From Chalara sp. BL73 (lineage: Eukaryota > Ascomycota > Leotiomycetes > Helotiales), in the NCBI GenBank assembly GCA_918026815.1, contig CAKJVC010000229.1:62001-126000 (forward strand): a stretch of 64,000 nt of DNA, written 5' to 3'. The translations under genes and the position numbers were made by a program. How positions within the stretch are numbered: the stretch's first letter is position 1; every line of letters begins with the position of its first letter. Below the pieces are notes generated by a model. It did no database searches. It saw nothing but the letters and a program-made list of their open reading frames with translations, and was not told where the DNA came from. Below are positions 22,328 to 34,720 of this stretch, piece by piece.

Positions 22328-25155
22328 TTAGCGATCCCATAGGCAAATCTGTCGTCGCCTATTGATAACTAATGTATTATTAATTGAGCCTACGAGCCCA
22401 CTTCCAATATCTATTTTGAAGTTGATCAAGTTCACCGTGGAAGTGCCGCCTAAGGAAAAGTTCCGCGCTGCTTGATTGGTGGAAAGCTGGTTCGAATTGA
22501 AGAACCGTTGGAAGGAAGTCTGCGCATCAGAAGCGTCCTCGAGAGACAATTCCTGCAACACGTACAGGACTGCCACTTTAGCGAAATCGAGAACAGTTTC
22601 AGTCACAGCAAAAGCAGCGGTGGGTTCTGCTAAGGCAGTGCTTTTGGTAGGAGATGCAGAATTTGATGTTGGTAAAGCAGTCGGAACAGAGGTGGCACTA
22701 CCTTTAGTGGTTGTTGGTACAGGCGCTGTGGCTGTGTCATGCAATATACCATTAGCAGTATTTATAGTATCTTCCCTTTTAGCGGCTCGGAAGCTGGTCG
22801 GAAGTGATGCAATTCCAGCGACTGGAGACGGGATCGCCAACATATTAGCTGTGTCACTACGACTTGATATACCGCCAAATGTGACGAGAGCGTTCTCCGA
22901 TAGGCAAGTAAGATTCGCCGCGCTGAAACGAGCCAGAAGTGTCGTAGAAGATAAAGGAATTGAGAAATTAGTTTGTGCTCCACTAATAAGACGAGGTATC
23001 GAGTCGCCTAGTGTGACGTTTGATAATTCGGGAGATAGCGTAGTCGTAGTGCATGCTGTAGCAGATGAATTTGTACATGTAGTGCCAGTAAAACCGTTGA
23101 TACATATACAAGCACATTGCCCAGAAGATAGCACTGAAGAGCCACCATTTTGACATGCCGTAGCTGAATCTAGTGCACATTTCTGCTGCTGGCTTAATGC
23201 CGGTGTTGTCGTATCGTCCTTTTTGATCACGAAAAAGTAGAGTGGAATAACAACCGCAGCGGCCACGATTATGGTGAGCACCATGAGCAAAAGCAAGAAT
23301 GCCCAAGTTGGGAGGCCACAACAGCGCCTTCCCTTCTTTTCGGGTTTCGGAGTATCATCAGACTTGGGACCCTGGTTTGATGGAACTGGCCATGATGATA
23401 CGGGGCGAACTGGTGTGTTCAAGTCGCGAGTTGGTGTTGCTAGACCAGGGGGTGGAAAAGCTGCAAGCATGCCCGAAAGTCCAGACTGGCGCTTCTCGTC
23501 TGTCGAATTGAAACATCAGCAAGAGTACCTTTATTTGAGAACAAATACTTACATTCGAGATCTTTCTCACCGCCGCCACGCTCCATTGGAAAATCGTCAA
23601 GAGCTAAGCGGCTCGCTGGTCTCTTCCCACGATCCATCATGGCTGCTAGCCTTGTTGCTCTTCTAATCAGGTCTGGCAAACTTGTCAAGCTGCCTCGCGC
23701 CTCTGCATCACGCACTGCATCAATATCTAATCGAGGCGGGCGACGTATCGCTGATAATCGGCTAAAGCCTGGACTTGGTGTTCTGATAGAGGTAGCTCCG
23801 CCTGGTTGTAAAGAACTTGCAGCAGCATAAGCTCCCAGCATTGCCTTTTCACCAGGTGGGTTATATATAGGCGCAGGAGAACGATCATCTGTGGTCACAG
23901 CCGTGGCAACCTTGGGAACCTCATTCTCAGAAGATGATGTTGATTTATCGATCAAGCCTGTTCCATTAACCAATGGTGAAGCTACAGGTGGAAGAGGAGA
24001 GTCTAGCGACATTGGCCATGCGTTGTTTGCCTTGGCCGCACTCAGTCCGCCGTCAGCAAAAGCAGCTCCTGCACCCCCATCCACTACTCCCATTCTTTCA
24101 AGTTTTGACCTCTGTTGCGGTATCGGATCCGGCCTTCGCTGTTCTGTCCGTTCTGAACTTCTTGTCGTGATCATTGATGGCTTTGCCCGCTTTCCCAAAC
24201 TTGCACTCCGAATTAAACCTCGATCCTCATTATCTTCTAAATTCGACTCTCTGGACTCACGGCCTTCCTCGATGACATCTGTTGTATACATCCCAAATGC
24301 TCTCTCCTTCTCATCATAATATTTTTCGTCATATTCATATCCTGGTGAATACCCCGGTGAATCTGAACCCCAGTTCGATGGTATTGCAGCACTGGATGCG
24401 TATGAACCATGTGACTGCTTTGATCGTGGAGACTCTTCCGGAATTGGCGAAACGAAAGATGCTTGTGAGTAGTATGATGATGCGCCTCTCCTAGATGAGG
24501 GCGGAGGGCCGAGATTGACGCTCCTTCGGGCTGCTGGTGGTATGGGTGGGGGCATTGGTATTGGAAAGTCTGGTATAGTGCCAACCGAAGATATTGTCGA
24601 TGGTCGAGATGTGTACGAATTTGGTGATCTCATTTCATAATAATCATCGTCATTGTCTACAAACGTAGACATGGTATCTCTCTCCTGATTCTTGGATGAT
24701 TGCTGTGCTTCTTGCCGAAAAGATGGGTTAACTTGTAGTCGTGAAGGATCAAATATGACAGGCACTTCGCTTGGTCGTGGAGGACGTGGTGGAGGGTTTC
24801 CTCGCGGTTTAGGAGCCTGGTATTGTCTGTCCTTTGGGGCTTGCATATCTTCAATTGTTCCAGCTAGAGGCCATTGTGGTACTGGTGCGGGCCTCGATAT
24901 TGCTACACCAACAGAACCTGGACCATTTCTCGAATCCACAAGTGCAACTGGCATTTGGGGACGCGCACGAGGAATCTGTGATGATGGGTTAGGACTAGGC
25001 TGCCCTGGTAATCCATATCCGTTGAAAGGCCGCTGTGCTGGTGGTGCTTGTGAGATCTCAGAAGGCAAGCCAGCCTGGGCTCTTTCTCGGGCCCGTTTGA
25101 CAGAACCTGCTCCGACACCAGGCCGACTGGACGACGCCCATTGTTGTGAACTCAT
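22328..25155 (-). CDS. Single-pass protein with EGF-like ectodomain
   Basis: Two exons with a 53-nt intron (23500-23552), 924 aa from MSSQQWASSSRPG. The first 590 residues are long, disordered and Pro/Ser-rich, with SH3-ligand-like runs (PRGNPPPRPPRPSEVP, PMPPPIPPAAR) and Tyr-rich acidic patches (GYEYDEKYYDEKERAFGMY). A basic KKGRRCC precedes one membrane segment (about 600-626, FLLLLMVLTIIVAAAVVIPLYFF). Outside comes an EGF-like unit (641-677: C-ALDSATAC-QNGG...QCACICINGFTGTTC), then a Ser/Thr-rich, N-glycosylatable domain with AUTTT-style stretches. By the positive-inside rule the N-terminus is cytosolic and the EGF end is extracellular. Fungi with such EGF-like single-pass proteins are known, but the role is unclear; a cell-wall sensor or adhesion role is a guess. 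A start at 25191 is also possible. Confidence 0.85.
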
Positions 25156-28100
25156 CCCAAATAGGGCGGTGGATTCTGATTTGAATATCAAACTGCTGGG
25201 AAAGGCTGTATGTCCCGTGAGCTTAATCCCAAAACACGGATCCTTTAACTACTATTCTGTTTGTGTATGCATGAAGCCGATGAACAAAGGAATTAATGTA
25301 CGCTAGCACACGTATAGAGATCGAACGAGTAGTGAGCCTGATTACGCGCTTGGAAGGAACTTGTCCACGGAGTTTTGGTTGTCTTATTGTTGACGGAAAA
25401 ATCGGTAGCGAATGAAAGTAATATGGTGAAGTCGTCAAGCTCCAAAGCAGAATATAATTGTAAAAGAGCGTGAGTCGGTCTCTAGGACACGACTATTGAA
25501 TAGACAAAGATTGTTCTGTGTATCGCTGAAGTGTAGAGTTGAAGTGAAAGGCGCATCTCAGATTTGCGAAACCGAAGCGAAAATTGGTCAGTCGACTTGG
25601 TCGAGATGCACACCCCCTCCAACGTTACAAAAACACTCCTTCAATCATAGAATCCTGCAAGAAGAGAATTAGTGACTGTCGATAACCACCAAGATCATCA
25701 CTGCCCAACGTAGAATCGAACAACACACAAAAATGAGAGTGAGGGCAGGCGAGGATGGAGACACTAGACTAAGCATCGATTCGAAACCCACCACTCAGAA
25801 GGATCGCAAGATCAGTGGACAAGTTCTTCGGCTCCGAGCTTGGTCTGAAGTGTGTCTACCAAGTAACCATGTCACTGGGATATAGAATCAAAAAGGTTAT
25901 GCACATACACTTGGGGTTTCGGGTGCCTGTCAAGAATCTCTCATGCGAGGGCCGCCGTTTCCAGTCCCCCACGTCGATTCTCCTCCTTCAGTGACTTTAC
26001 TCTGCGATCGGAGAACTTTGGCAACTTTCCGTCCTCTTCAAACGCTGTTTATTTCCAGATCTTTGCAATCCTCTCCCCATCTAAGTACCGGCCTCACAAA
26101 CAGGCTTGTGGTCGTGGAATTTGTCGTTCTGCTAAGAACGTTTCAGAATACCAAAAACTTTCGCAAGTGGGTATCGAGCCTCAAGCTGCGGGACGATCAA
26201 GCGATGATGAAGCGTGGGATAAAGAATTGAATGGGATACTAGCTTCGCTATTCTCGCGTTCTATCAAAGTCGTTTGCGGCGCGCAAAGAGAGGAAAGAGA
26301 AAGAAAGAGAGGAGTCGTCGCAGCGTTCTCCAGCCGGTTTCTGCTGCAAAGGGCAATTGCGTCAGGAAATTAATTGGTCGCCGTCTTGATCTGTTGCGAT
26401 TGGATCCAGGGCTCAACTCTGTTTCCGAGTCTCCGGCTCGCTCGTCAATGTGTGGTGTGAGGATTTGTCTTGCTGGGAGGAACCCATGAGGAGAGAAGGT
26501 TGGCTCATTCGATATGGCCCTTTCATCTTGAACTGGCAGACCAGTGCAAAATGGTACTGCGCTGCACCCATGTCAACAACTCAAGCAGAAACACGCTATT
26601 ACTGGAGAGCATGGGCCTTTGGGCAGGGGAGGCATCAGAACCACGAGGACCGTCCGTCACCCGTCCACCACCCAAGGCCATGAGGCCAAGGGGACGGCAT
26701 GCAGGCGGGGTCCTAAAAACATCACACCTCCGTCGGATGGGCCGTGAGGATGCCAAGAGGCTGCGCTGGTTTACATAGTATCTGGTAGATCTGTTACACT
26801 TTGGTGGAAGGATATTTCAGGCCGACCTGTCAGATCAATTTGTTTGCTGGCCGCTTTTTTACGGAAACTGTTATATCTGGTCACTTTATCACCGTCATTG
26901 TCACTGTGTCCCCATACCGCTACAGATACAGATACAATACCGAATGTCTATTTCCAGGCTAGTCCTTTTTTAACGGATGGCCCCTTGGGTGAGGCCCAGT
27001 GATTTCGTGCAGCACAGGCGACCTGGCCTAATAGAAGGTCCGCCCCCCGAAGCCATCAAAAAACAATAGAGCAATCGATAGTGACTCCCCTCGAGTATAT
27101 TAGGAGCATGCAAGGAACAAAGCTTTTTTCAACATGCGCCGCCAGAAACACAGCAGAGAGGTTGTGATCCAGCACAGTGCATAACCCGGGCGACGCTGGT
27201 TATCCCGTTCCTGTGTGCGCGCCCACCGCTCATCTCTCATCGAACACCTCGGTGTGCCTTACCCTTACCCTTGCCCTGTTGTGCCCTTTGGATCGTGAGA
27301 TTTCTTCGCCGCACCGAGTCCTCTTTTGCTCGTGTTTCAGGTTGAATTCGCTTGGTACTCTACAGGGGCAACAACCCCTACGCCAGCCCCTATACCCCAG
27401 TAGAATGCCCCTGGAATTGCCTAAGGCAGCTAGTCTGACCCCATCAGATATTTCGGAATATTTTCCTCGTGTTCTTGCAAATATTCAGTAATGGCAGGCT
27501 GCAGGCTTGCTTCCAAATCAATCATAGCATCTATTTCCATCCAATCTTTGGGTCTGGATCTTCCTAAATCTATACATGAGTCTTGCCGCATCTCAGAAAG
27601 CTGTGGTTCCGTTACACTTTGTACGCTCATATCTATCTAGTGTTGCTTTTTCCTGCCTTCATGTAAATTTCCACAAAAGACTGCATCCCGAGGCTGCCGT
27701 ACACGGCAGCTTAACACTAAGATAACCAACCTTCAAGATGTGGAGATGATCTTCAGAAGGCTGATTTGCCATGCTTGCAACTGAGCCGTTGATGTCAGCA
27801 TGCTCGCGTACTTGAAGCCATCTGTTTTATCCATATTGAGTGAGTTCAATGACGCGTAAATAGCAACTATTTATATTTGGGGCTCCATCTGCATCTTTCC
27901 TTCATTTATCGCTATTTCCTGTTGCAGATCTTGACTAGATGTAGCCTCAAATTAGCCATAGGTTAGTTGGCTCCGAAGTTACGAGTAAAGTATATATGGA
28001 TCCAACAATCATAAAGTACGAGGACTGGAAGTTAGATTCGTCGATGTAGATCCATCATAACCTTTCCATAGCTTTGGAAAAAGGGAAGGCCTCACAACAC

Positions 28101-29896
28101 ATCCATGATCAGTTCCAAAATGCTCTCCAAGTTCTTCCAATAGGCTCAAAATTATCTTATTAACTTTAAATTGTGTTCTCATTTGCACTATTCAGCACAT
28201 GATCTCTAAATTTCTAGGAATAATAACAATTAAAAATGCGTAAACCCTCCTCTTCTCAGCGACAAGGAGGCTCTGGCTTCACCACAACCCTCGGACCAAT
28301 ATGACAGACTATATATGGTTTCCGATTGTGATGATGTGCGGTCTGTCATTCATTGAAAATGGACCTACGTGACCAGTCGTCAATTTTGAGAAAGACCACG
28401 GAAGGCTGTGGCTAAGATGTTGAGTTTTCCAAACGCATCTCCGCTTCTGTCTAATCGTTCAATCTTGAACTTTCAAGAGTATACTCTCTCAGCAAGTGAG
28501 CCATTCTTAATTGTTATCGAGATGCACTTGAGCCGTTTTTAACATTAATAAATTTTCATGATAACCCATCATAAGAGGCTCATGAAATCGAAGGCAGGAA
28601 CTTGCGTGACTAGTAGTTGGACACCTTCTCATTGCCCCAATTGGTGCTTAGCTATCGCCATACTAAAGTTAGCCATCGTTAAATTTGACTGGGCCCCAAG
28701 ATCTTCAGCTCATGGTCTTAATGTCATTCTCAGATGTATTTTGTTGTCAGCTTGATTATCTCTACTAAAGATAGTAAGCCATTTTGTCTATTCACGGATA
28801 TCATCACGATGCATCAGCTTACTATGTGGTTCAATTTTACTCCTTGGTCCCGTGTTGAACGTATTTTGGAGCATGATTCAATCTTCACCGAGATTGGATT
28901 GCTTTGGGTTTCGGCTCTATGCTTGCGGTACGGGAGGGAGCGAGACAGCGTTTCTCGTACGGGATTGCTTGAAGCACGCAACAAAACTTTGCTCTCCAAC
29001 CACAGACTCGCAGAACAGCTGAGGGATGGCGTTTCAGGCACATAGCACATGGCATAAAATTTGGACAACCATTCGTGGGTGAACAATTGGAAAAGGGCAT
29101 CAATATTTGCCACTGAGACAATAAACCTCTAAGAGCAGTCGCCGCCTATTTGTCATATATTGAAGAAAGGATCACTTCCTGTTGTCACACTCTGGGCTAC
29201 GATTTTATTTTCGCTTGGCCCATTCTGCATATCATGTGCAATCACATCGCTTTATAACACATCAGATCGTCCCAAGGATATCTTAATTCTCAATTCCCCT
29301 CCTCCGCATTGTACACATGTATAGAGATATCACAGGCTTAATCTTATCTTTCGAGTGAAGTCTGCCCTAGTCTCAATCTGTTTTACAGTATATAGTTTTC
29401 CCTTATAAGCGACCAACCTTGGCATTATCTCTTCATATCCACGTCTTGCTCCGTGACACAATTGACGATTTCATTATGCCAATTCACTGTGTTTTCTGTC
29501 TGCTAACTGCTGGCTTTGGACCCACTAATATTATTACCAATACAAGTAACCATACAATGACCTTAGGCAAACCGCGTCAATTTGATTGGCTCAGAGCGGT
29601 TCTTCGAAGCTATTCAGGTTAGAATTTATACTGGAACAATCGTGTTATTCTTCAGGGTCTTTTGCCTCCAAGAAAAAGATAAAAGCATAGCTTCTTCCCG
29701 TATCAAACTACCTTTTCTTTCCCAACACAAACTACTTTTCGGTACCAGAGACCTTCAAGAAGAGTTCTACCATTCCAGATTCTCAACGCCAATATCGCAC
29801 TGTTGTTTCATTACGTCGGTCAAGCCAACTCTTCCCGGCTTGAACCACCATAGTCAACTTCCCTTGCTTCTCACACAGATTCAACGTATACACAAC
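25156..29896. other. Long gene-poor interval
   Basis: About 4.7 kb upstream of the EGF-like protein, the largest interval without a convincing gene. Around 25.9-27.4 kb the sequence is GC-richer, with several overlapping open frames (25943, 26167, 26470, 27177) whose proteins are Arg/Pro/Ser mixes in all frames, typical of chance. It may hold a long 5' UTR, non-coding RNAs or relics. Only the small frame at 27430-27630 looks mildly protein-like. Confidence 0.4.
27430..27630 (-). CDS. Possible small protein or exon
   Basis: An ATG frame of 66 residues, polar and acidic (RPKDWMEIDAMIDLEASLQ, ITEYLQEHEENIPKYL), with composition more protein-like than its surroundings. It could be a short gene or the first exon of one. 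The frame ends at TGA about 200 nt downstream and I see no convincing partner exon. No family recognised. Confidence 0.25.
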   Translation of the reverse strand: MSVQSVTEPQLSEMRQDSCIDLGRSRPKDWMEIDAMIDLEASLQPAITEYLQEHEENIPKYLMGSD

Positions 29897-30559
29897 ATGC
29901 CTGGCATTGCCTCATCCCGAAATTCACAGAAGCGGGCGATGAAGTCTGGAGCAGCATATGAATACACTCCTCGCACCTCCGCCATTGCACCAAATCCAAA
30001 CATTCATAAATCTCCCACCACTTCCATTCAACCATTACCTGCACCAAAGCCAGCTTCAAAGTGCGGAACCTGCAATCGCCTTGGACACACCGAGGCCGAT
30101 TGCTTTCTCGCCCATCCCAAGATTTTGGCGGCTTTCCTCGAGAAAAAGCCCGACCATACGCAATATTGGGCGGAAAAAGTCAAGGTCTATGAGGCTTCTC
30201 TCAAGATTTCCATGATTTGTAATGGTTGCAGCCGCCGCGGTCATGTCTATAACAACTGTTATACCACCAACAACAAAGCTCGCGAGGAGTACCTCAAGGG
30301 ACGACCCGCTGAGCGGAACTATTGGGAGGCCCAGGCTAAAGATCATAACGATTACCTTATACGTAAGGCTCGCCGTGAGGAACACGCTTTGAGACTTCTC
30401 AGCAAGGCCACTGATAAGACTTCCCTTGATAACATCCAATGCTTTCATTGCGGCGAATACGGACACTACAAATACAACTGTGACAAGCCTGAGGGAAATG
30501 GTATGAAAGTCTACAACTCTAATGGCGATGCTGTCTACCTTTCTAGCCGGACCCATTAA
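29897..30559 (+). CDS. Three-CCHC zinc-knuckle protein
   Basis: Intact 220-aa frame from an ATG in context ACAACATGCC. Three retroviral-type zinc knuckles (C-x2-C-x4-H-x4-C) are spread along it: CGTCNRLGHTEADC near residue 55, CNGCSRRGHVYNNC near 107 and CFHCGEYGHYKYNC near 180. The spacers between them carry a repeated pattern, PDHTQYWAEKVKVYE and PAERNYWEAQAKDHN, which suggests internal duplication of a unit of a knuckle plus helix. This family binds single-stranded nucleic acid. There is no protease or polymerase, so it is not an intact retroelement Gag-Pol; it could be a domesticated Gag-like or a CNBP-like protein. A broken paralogue follows at 31591. Confidence 0.8.
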   Translation: MPGIASSRNSQKRAMKSGAAYEYTPRTSAIAPNPNIHKSPTTSIQPLPAPKPASKCGTCNRLGHTEADCFLAHPKILAAFLEKKPDHTQYWAEKVKVYEASLKISMICNGCSRRGHVYNNCYTTNNKAREEYLKGRPAERNYWEAQAKDHNDYLIRKARREEHALRLLSKATDKTSLDNIQCFHCGEYGHYKYNCDKPEGNGMKVYNSNGDAVYLSSRTH

Positions 30560-31590
30560 GTCAACGACCAGATATTACCAAGCGGTGAGGGGTTATATGG
30601 CGTGAATATGAGTGTGACTTGGGGGTCTCGATTTTATTTCAGCAAACTGGCTAACTGGGCACATACAGTGCAGGATATTAGTGATTCTTTGATGGGGGGG
30701 GGGGGGTTGGTTGGGTTGTTTAACAAGATACTCACCATACCAGTTGTCCCTAGTTCCATTGATGGGTATATAAGCCTATATACCATAAGAGTCTGATAAA
30801 CCTGCTTTTATTCTGGAGTGCACATTGGTAATCTACGCAAGTGGTATATAATGATGCATAACTAAACTAAACCTTCTGCGTGCATTCAATATCTGATTAT
30901 GGCGTAGTTCATTATTCAATTAAAGAGAACATATAACGAAATGATGTCTTTTTGTCGTAAATATATAACTGAGATAGGGATTTCAGGATTGAATTGGTAC
31001 ATCTCTAAATCCATTGTTGGTCGAATCTTATAACTGCAGCGGTTTCGACCACACTGGCAATGGTTGCAACAAAGCTTAATGAAGGGGGAATAAGGGCTCT
31101 ATATAATAATAAAGGTGCTTATTCCATTACAATCTCTGTGCTTCAAGTGCTAAGAAGACGAGGTGGCCATAGAATGAAGGTCACATGATTAAGCGAGCCC
31201 CTGAATGAAGGCTGCTTCCTGTTCAACCTAGGGACCCAGATTTATCATGTTCATCACATCATCTTCTGTATATGAGTCCGCTGTAAGCTTGGTCAGCTCA
31301 TGGGAGTCTCATTGATATAGCCCAGCAAGTTCAATAATATTGATTCATGTAAGTCATTAGCGAGTGACTTTGCTCCTGCCGCTCGGTTCTGGGGCATGTT
31401 CAAAGCCCTAAATAATATGCTTCTACAAGCTTTAGCAACACTAAACCTTCAAGACTCTTTGTGGAGGAACGACCCTTCTTGGTTGAATTACATTGACTGT
31501 CTTGCACTTAAGCAATCGTGCTTCGCAGTAATTAGTATCTAGTACAGTAGCCTTTTTTCCATAGACTAATACCATAATACAAAGTGCCTA
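30560..31590. other. Intergenic between zinc-knuckle copies
   Basis: Spacer holding a 13-G run at 30694-30706 and otherwise no gene. The only open frame (30602-30796) is not protein-like. Confidence 0.45.
30694..30706 (+). repeat. Poly-G tract (13 G)
   Basis: Thirteen consecutive G residues downstream of the zinc-knuckle gene, flanked by GTTGGTTGGG. Such tracts are unstable and often misassembled. Confidence 0.85.
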
Positions 31591-32158
31591 GTGCCTGGTG
31601 CCAACCCCAGACGCTCCCAAAAGCTCGCCATGCAACCTGACCTGGCTTGCGATTACAAACCTACTACCCGAAAGTCATTCAAGGCGACACTCACTGCATC
31701 CGTTGTCAAGAATACTACTCCGGTCAACATAACCGTAAGTCTCATTGCCGACAATACAGCTCTTTCACAACTCTTTCTAATTATGGAGAAGACCGCCAAT
31801 TCGTATAACCCTACCCTCAATTGTATCATGCGCAAGCGAATCGGCCACGACCACACAACATGCATCCTTATTCATCTAGATCTCGTTGTCGTATTCCTAC
31901 AAGAAGTTCCCCGAGCGTCGCCATCCTTGGGAGGAGCGTATTCAACGTTACAATAACTACTTCGAGCAACAAGCATACTGGGCCACCATGGATGCTCGTA
32001 GGGCCGACTACGAGAAGCGTCTGAAGGGTATAAAATGTTACAAATGTTGTAATTTTGGTCAGCCTGGACTAGACTGCAGAAAGCCTAAGCCTCGCGGCCA
32101 CAGGGTATTCGACGCCAACGGGGCAATCCATTGCCTTTGGCAAATGGGAGAAGAATAA
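31591..32158 (+). pseudogene. Broken zinc-knuckle paralogue
   Basis: Decayed tandem copy of the gene at 29897. Its first residues MPGANPRRSQKLAM... match the start of the intact copy (MPGIASSRNSQKRAM), but the start codon is GTG (31591) instead of ATG. The first knuckle is eroded: Cys-Ile-Met-Arg-Lys, then RIGHDHTTC. After a frameshift near 31885 the frame continues as KKFPERRHPWEERIQRYNNYF and EKRLKGIKCYKCCNFGQPGLDC, where the third knuckle has lost its His (Gln-Pro instead). The end (HRVFDANGAIHCLW) mirrors KVYNSNGDAVYLSS of the intact copy. The start-codon loss, frameshift and ligand loss together mark it as a pseudogene, not a second functional gene. Confidence 0.8.
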
Positions 32159-33446
32159 GGTGTGTATCAGAGAATCGATCCTCGCGGCATAGAGGCAATG
32201 GTGATGAGATATCAAAATTAAGAGAATGTGCTATGGGTCATGGCTTGCTTCAGAGACTGGATTTTGATTAATTGGCGGATACACTAAAGTCTAGACGGTA
32301 ATAGAGCGTAAAAAGTAATATTTTCTGCACAGTTTAATGATGCCCGACCACAATATTGGTATTCTGGGACACCTGCTTTTAAATGTTGAGGTTTTGCAAC
32401 TTCAAAAGCTCAACGGTACTAATTATGTATCAAACCACATTTATAATGAAAAAGAAACAGCAAGGACAACAACCTATCTACATTTCAACCACCGTAGCTC
32501 GGCCTTGTCCCTACTCTTGGTTATCACTGCATACGTCCATGCACCATGGTGGAGAACGGAATATGAATAAGTCATACATATTTATACTTGATTTTGCCCA
32601 AAAAGCTCTCTCAACCTATACCGAACACAACGGTAAATGCTTTTCCATGATACTCAATTGGAAATAACAAATAGATCCTTTAGTGAAAAGCACGGGAACT
32701 GGCCTTGTTTGGAACCTTAAAAACTTGTGTCTGATACTCCCTTCCTCATTAACGCCGACGCCAACGTCTTAACACCGATCATCATGGGCATAAAAACAGC
32801 TCACTCAGTATCCTCTCCTCCTCTCTTATTATTACAGGGATTAAATATCAAAGAATTAATGAACGCGGTACATGCCTCTACAAAACAAATCGCACTTAAG
32901 TAAGAGCCATATCCCAATCACAATCGACCATATGATAGCATGTATAGAGTCGATCACAGGGACAACAGAGTCAATGCTCTATTTCGGACAGAGACAAGAT
33001 GAGGACACTAAGTTGATGCTTCTTGTTCGTCACCCTTCCATTTTGGAACTCTCTTCTGCGCCTGTTGATCGTCGCGACTCTCATATGCAAACTGAGTAAA
33101 ATTCAAAACCAAAACTATCCTTGTATCTTCCCAAGAGCACGCAGGATTCTTTTCGACAACTTGATGCATTCTACGTATGTTAGGCAATGAATCGGTTTGG
33201 TAGATCATGAGCAGGCTCGATAAGATATCTGGAACTACACAGGCAAAATCAACAAAGCAGCAAGATAAGAGAGGGAGCCTTCTGAAGGCAGAATTGGAAA
33301 GTATGAGGGGGCAGAACGGATCCAAGCCGATCAGCGGGCAATACTGAACAGCACCACGAATCAAGATCATATCTTGGCATATATGACTACACATACATTT
33401 GTTCGAACCGAAAATCTATTGCCTGATACATAACAGCGCTCCCATT
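32159..33446. other. Intergenic, no gene seen
   Basis: Spacer between the zinc-knuckle relic and the ArfGAP gene. Open frames at 32337-32667 and 33008-33394 were judged chance. Confidence 0.45.
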
Positions 33447-34720
33447 CTACCAGTTATCCCAATTATCCTCGTCCTTTTTACCTGGTCCCATCGGCGTCTG
33501 TGGCTTCTTGATACTTGCAGTTCCCACTGCACTTGGCTTTGCCTCTCTGTGAGCGCCCGCCTCTGCAAAGCTATCCCAGAAGTCCTTCTTACTCTCGTCG
33601 AGTGGTACATTCCTCGTATTTGTTGGCCCACCGCTACCTTCCACAAAGCGATTGAACCCTTCTGCCGCTCCTTTTGCGCCAGCCTGTGCTCCCTTTGCGA
33701 CTTGTGCAGCTGTGATACGTGCTTGAGCCGCTAGGTCGGTTTCCGCCAACTATTATGATCGTCAGGTGTCCTGGTCCTGGCCGGCGAAGGATATGTTAGA
33801 GGGGATGAAGGGGGAGGTACCTTCGCTGCTGTTGGCTGAATATATCCCTCGTTCACCGTCTTTGCAGTCTTGCCCACTGTACTCGTGAACCACCCAAATC
33901 CTTTACTCAATGCTTGCAAAGGGTCCTTCTGTAAGTCGTCAAATCCAGGTAGTCCTGCATTCGCACTCCTCGGCGGTTCCATCGGTGAGCTACCAAAGCC
34001 TGCGTACTTTCCTCCTTGGGATGGTGGCAGATCTGCTGGACGTGAGGCGTTCGCGGCGCCCAGCCCAGCAAAGTATTTATCATCTACCTTCACCTTGCGA
34101 CTCGGACTGTCGGTGCGTCCACTTATTGGTGTTCCACTCCTGCTAGTTGTTGAACTGAGAGGCGCATTGCTGAAGGTTGCAGGTGAAGGTTTTGGCTTTT
34201 CTGACGGAACATAGTCTTTGCCCTCGACTTTAGCCACTAACCTATCCTTCCACTCTTCGCCAACTTCTCCAGAATATCGCTCTGAAATTGTAGCATCGTC
34301 CCATGTTATGCCAGCCATCTTGTTCACCTCTGCATCATCAAAGAACTCCCTCCAAGGTTTATTGCCTCCTAATCGCATCTGCTCTATCTCTCGTGACTTA
34401 AAGGCATCCATCGTAATACTGCGCACGAAACTAATGTGCACACCTAGTCCTCGGTGGACACCAGCACAACTGAGGCATATGAAAATACCAAACTTTGGAG
34501 AAGCCCATTGTGGAGAGGGTGCCCCGCAGTCTGCGCAACGGTCGTTGGAGTTTGTCTTCTGTATCTCGAGGAGCTGTTTTGAATGTTAGCAACGGATTCC
34601 ATATCTAAGAAAGCAGCAATATAGAGCGCAATTGGAGAAAATGTTTCGAGATAAGGATTTGGGATAGCATACTTTGGATCGAGTTTCGGGATCAACCTCC
34701 CACATGGCCTTGCTGGCCAT
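33447..34720 (-). CDS. GCS1: ADP-ribosylation factor GTPase-activating protein
   Basis: ArfGAP that stimulates GTP hydrolysis by Arf at the Golgi and ER-Golgi interface, most like yeast Gcs1. Introns 34574-34672 (99 nt) and 33750-33820 (71 nt) leave 367 aa from [16 protein letters not shown] at 34720. The zinc finger C29-x2-C32-x16-C49-x2-C52 is complete and is followed by the arginine finger R57 in GVHRGLG and by [12 protein letters not shown]. The middle is disordered Ser/Pro-rich, with a helix [20 protein letters not shown] that resembles a lipid-packing (ALPS-like) segment. The very end is DNWDNW, as in Gcs1-type proteins. The second intron is in frame with no stop, so unspliced reading adds about 24 false residues. 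Assigned to Gcs1 from the C-terminus; other ArfGAPs not fully excluded. Confidence 0.9.

Noticed and set aside
22476..23153. 225-aa plus-strand open frame opposite the EGF-like gene
   Set aside because: Exactly antisense to the glycosylated domain. The minus strand has splice sites, membrane helix and EGF cysteines; the plus frame has none.
26470..26778. 102-aa frame in the GC-rich interval
   Set aside because: All frames are open there because the region is GC-rich, and the protein has no recognisable order.
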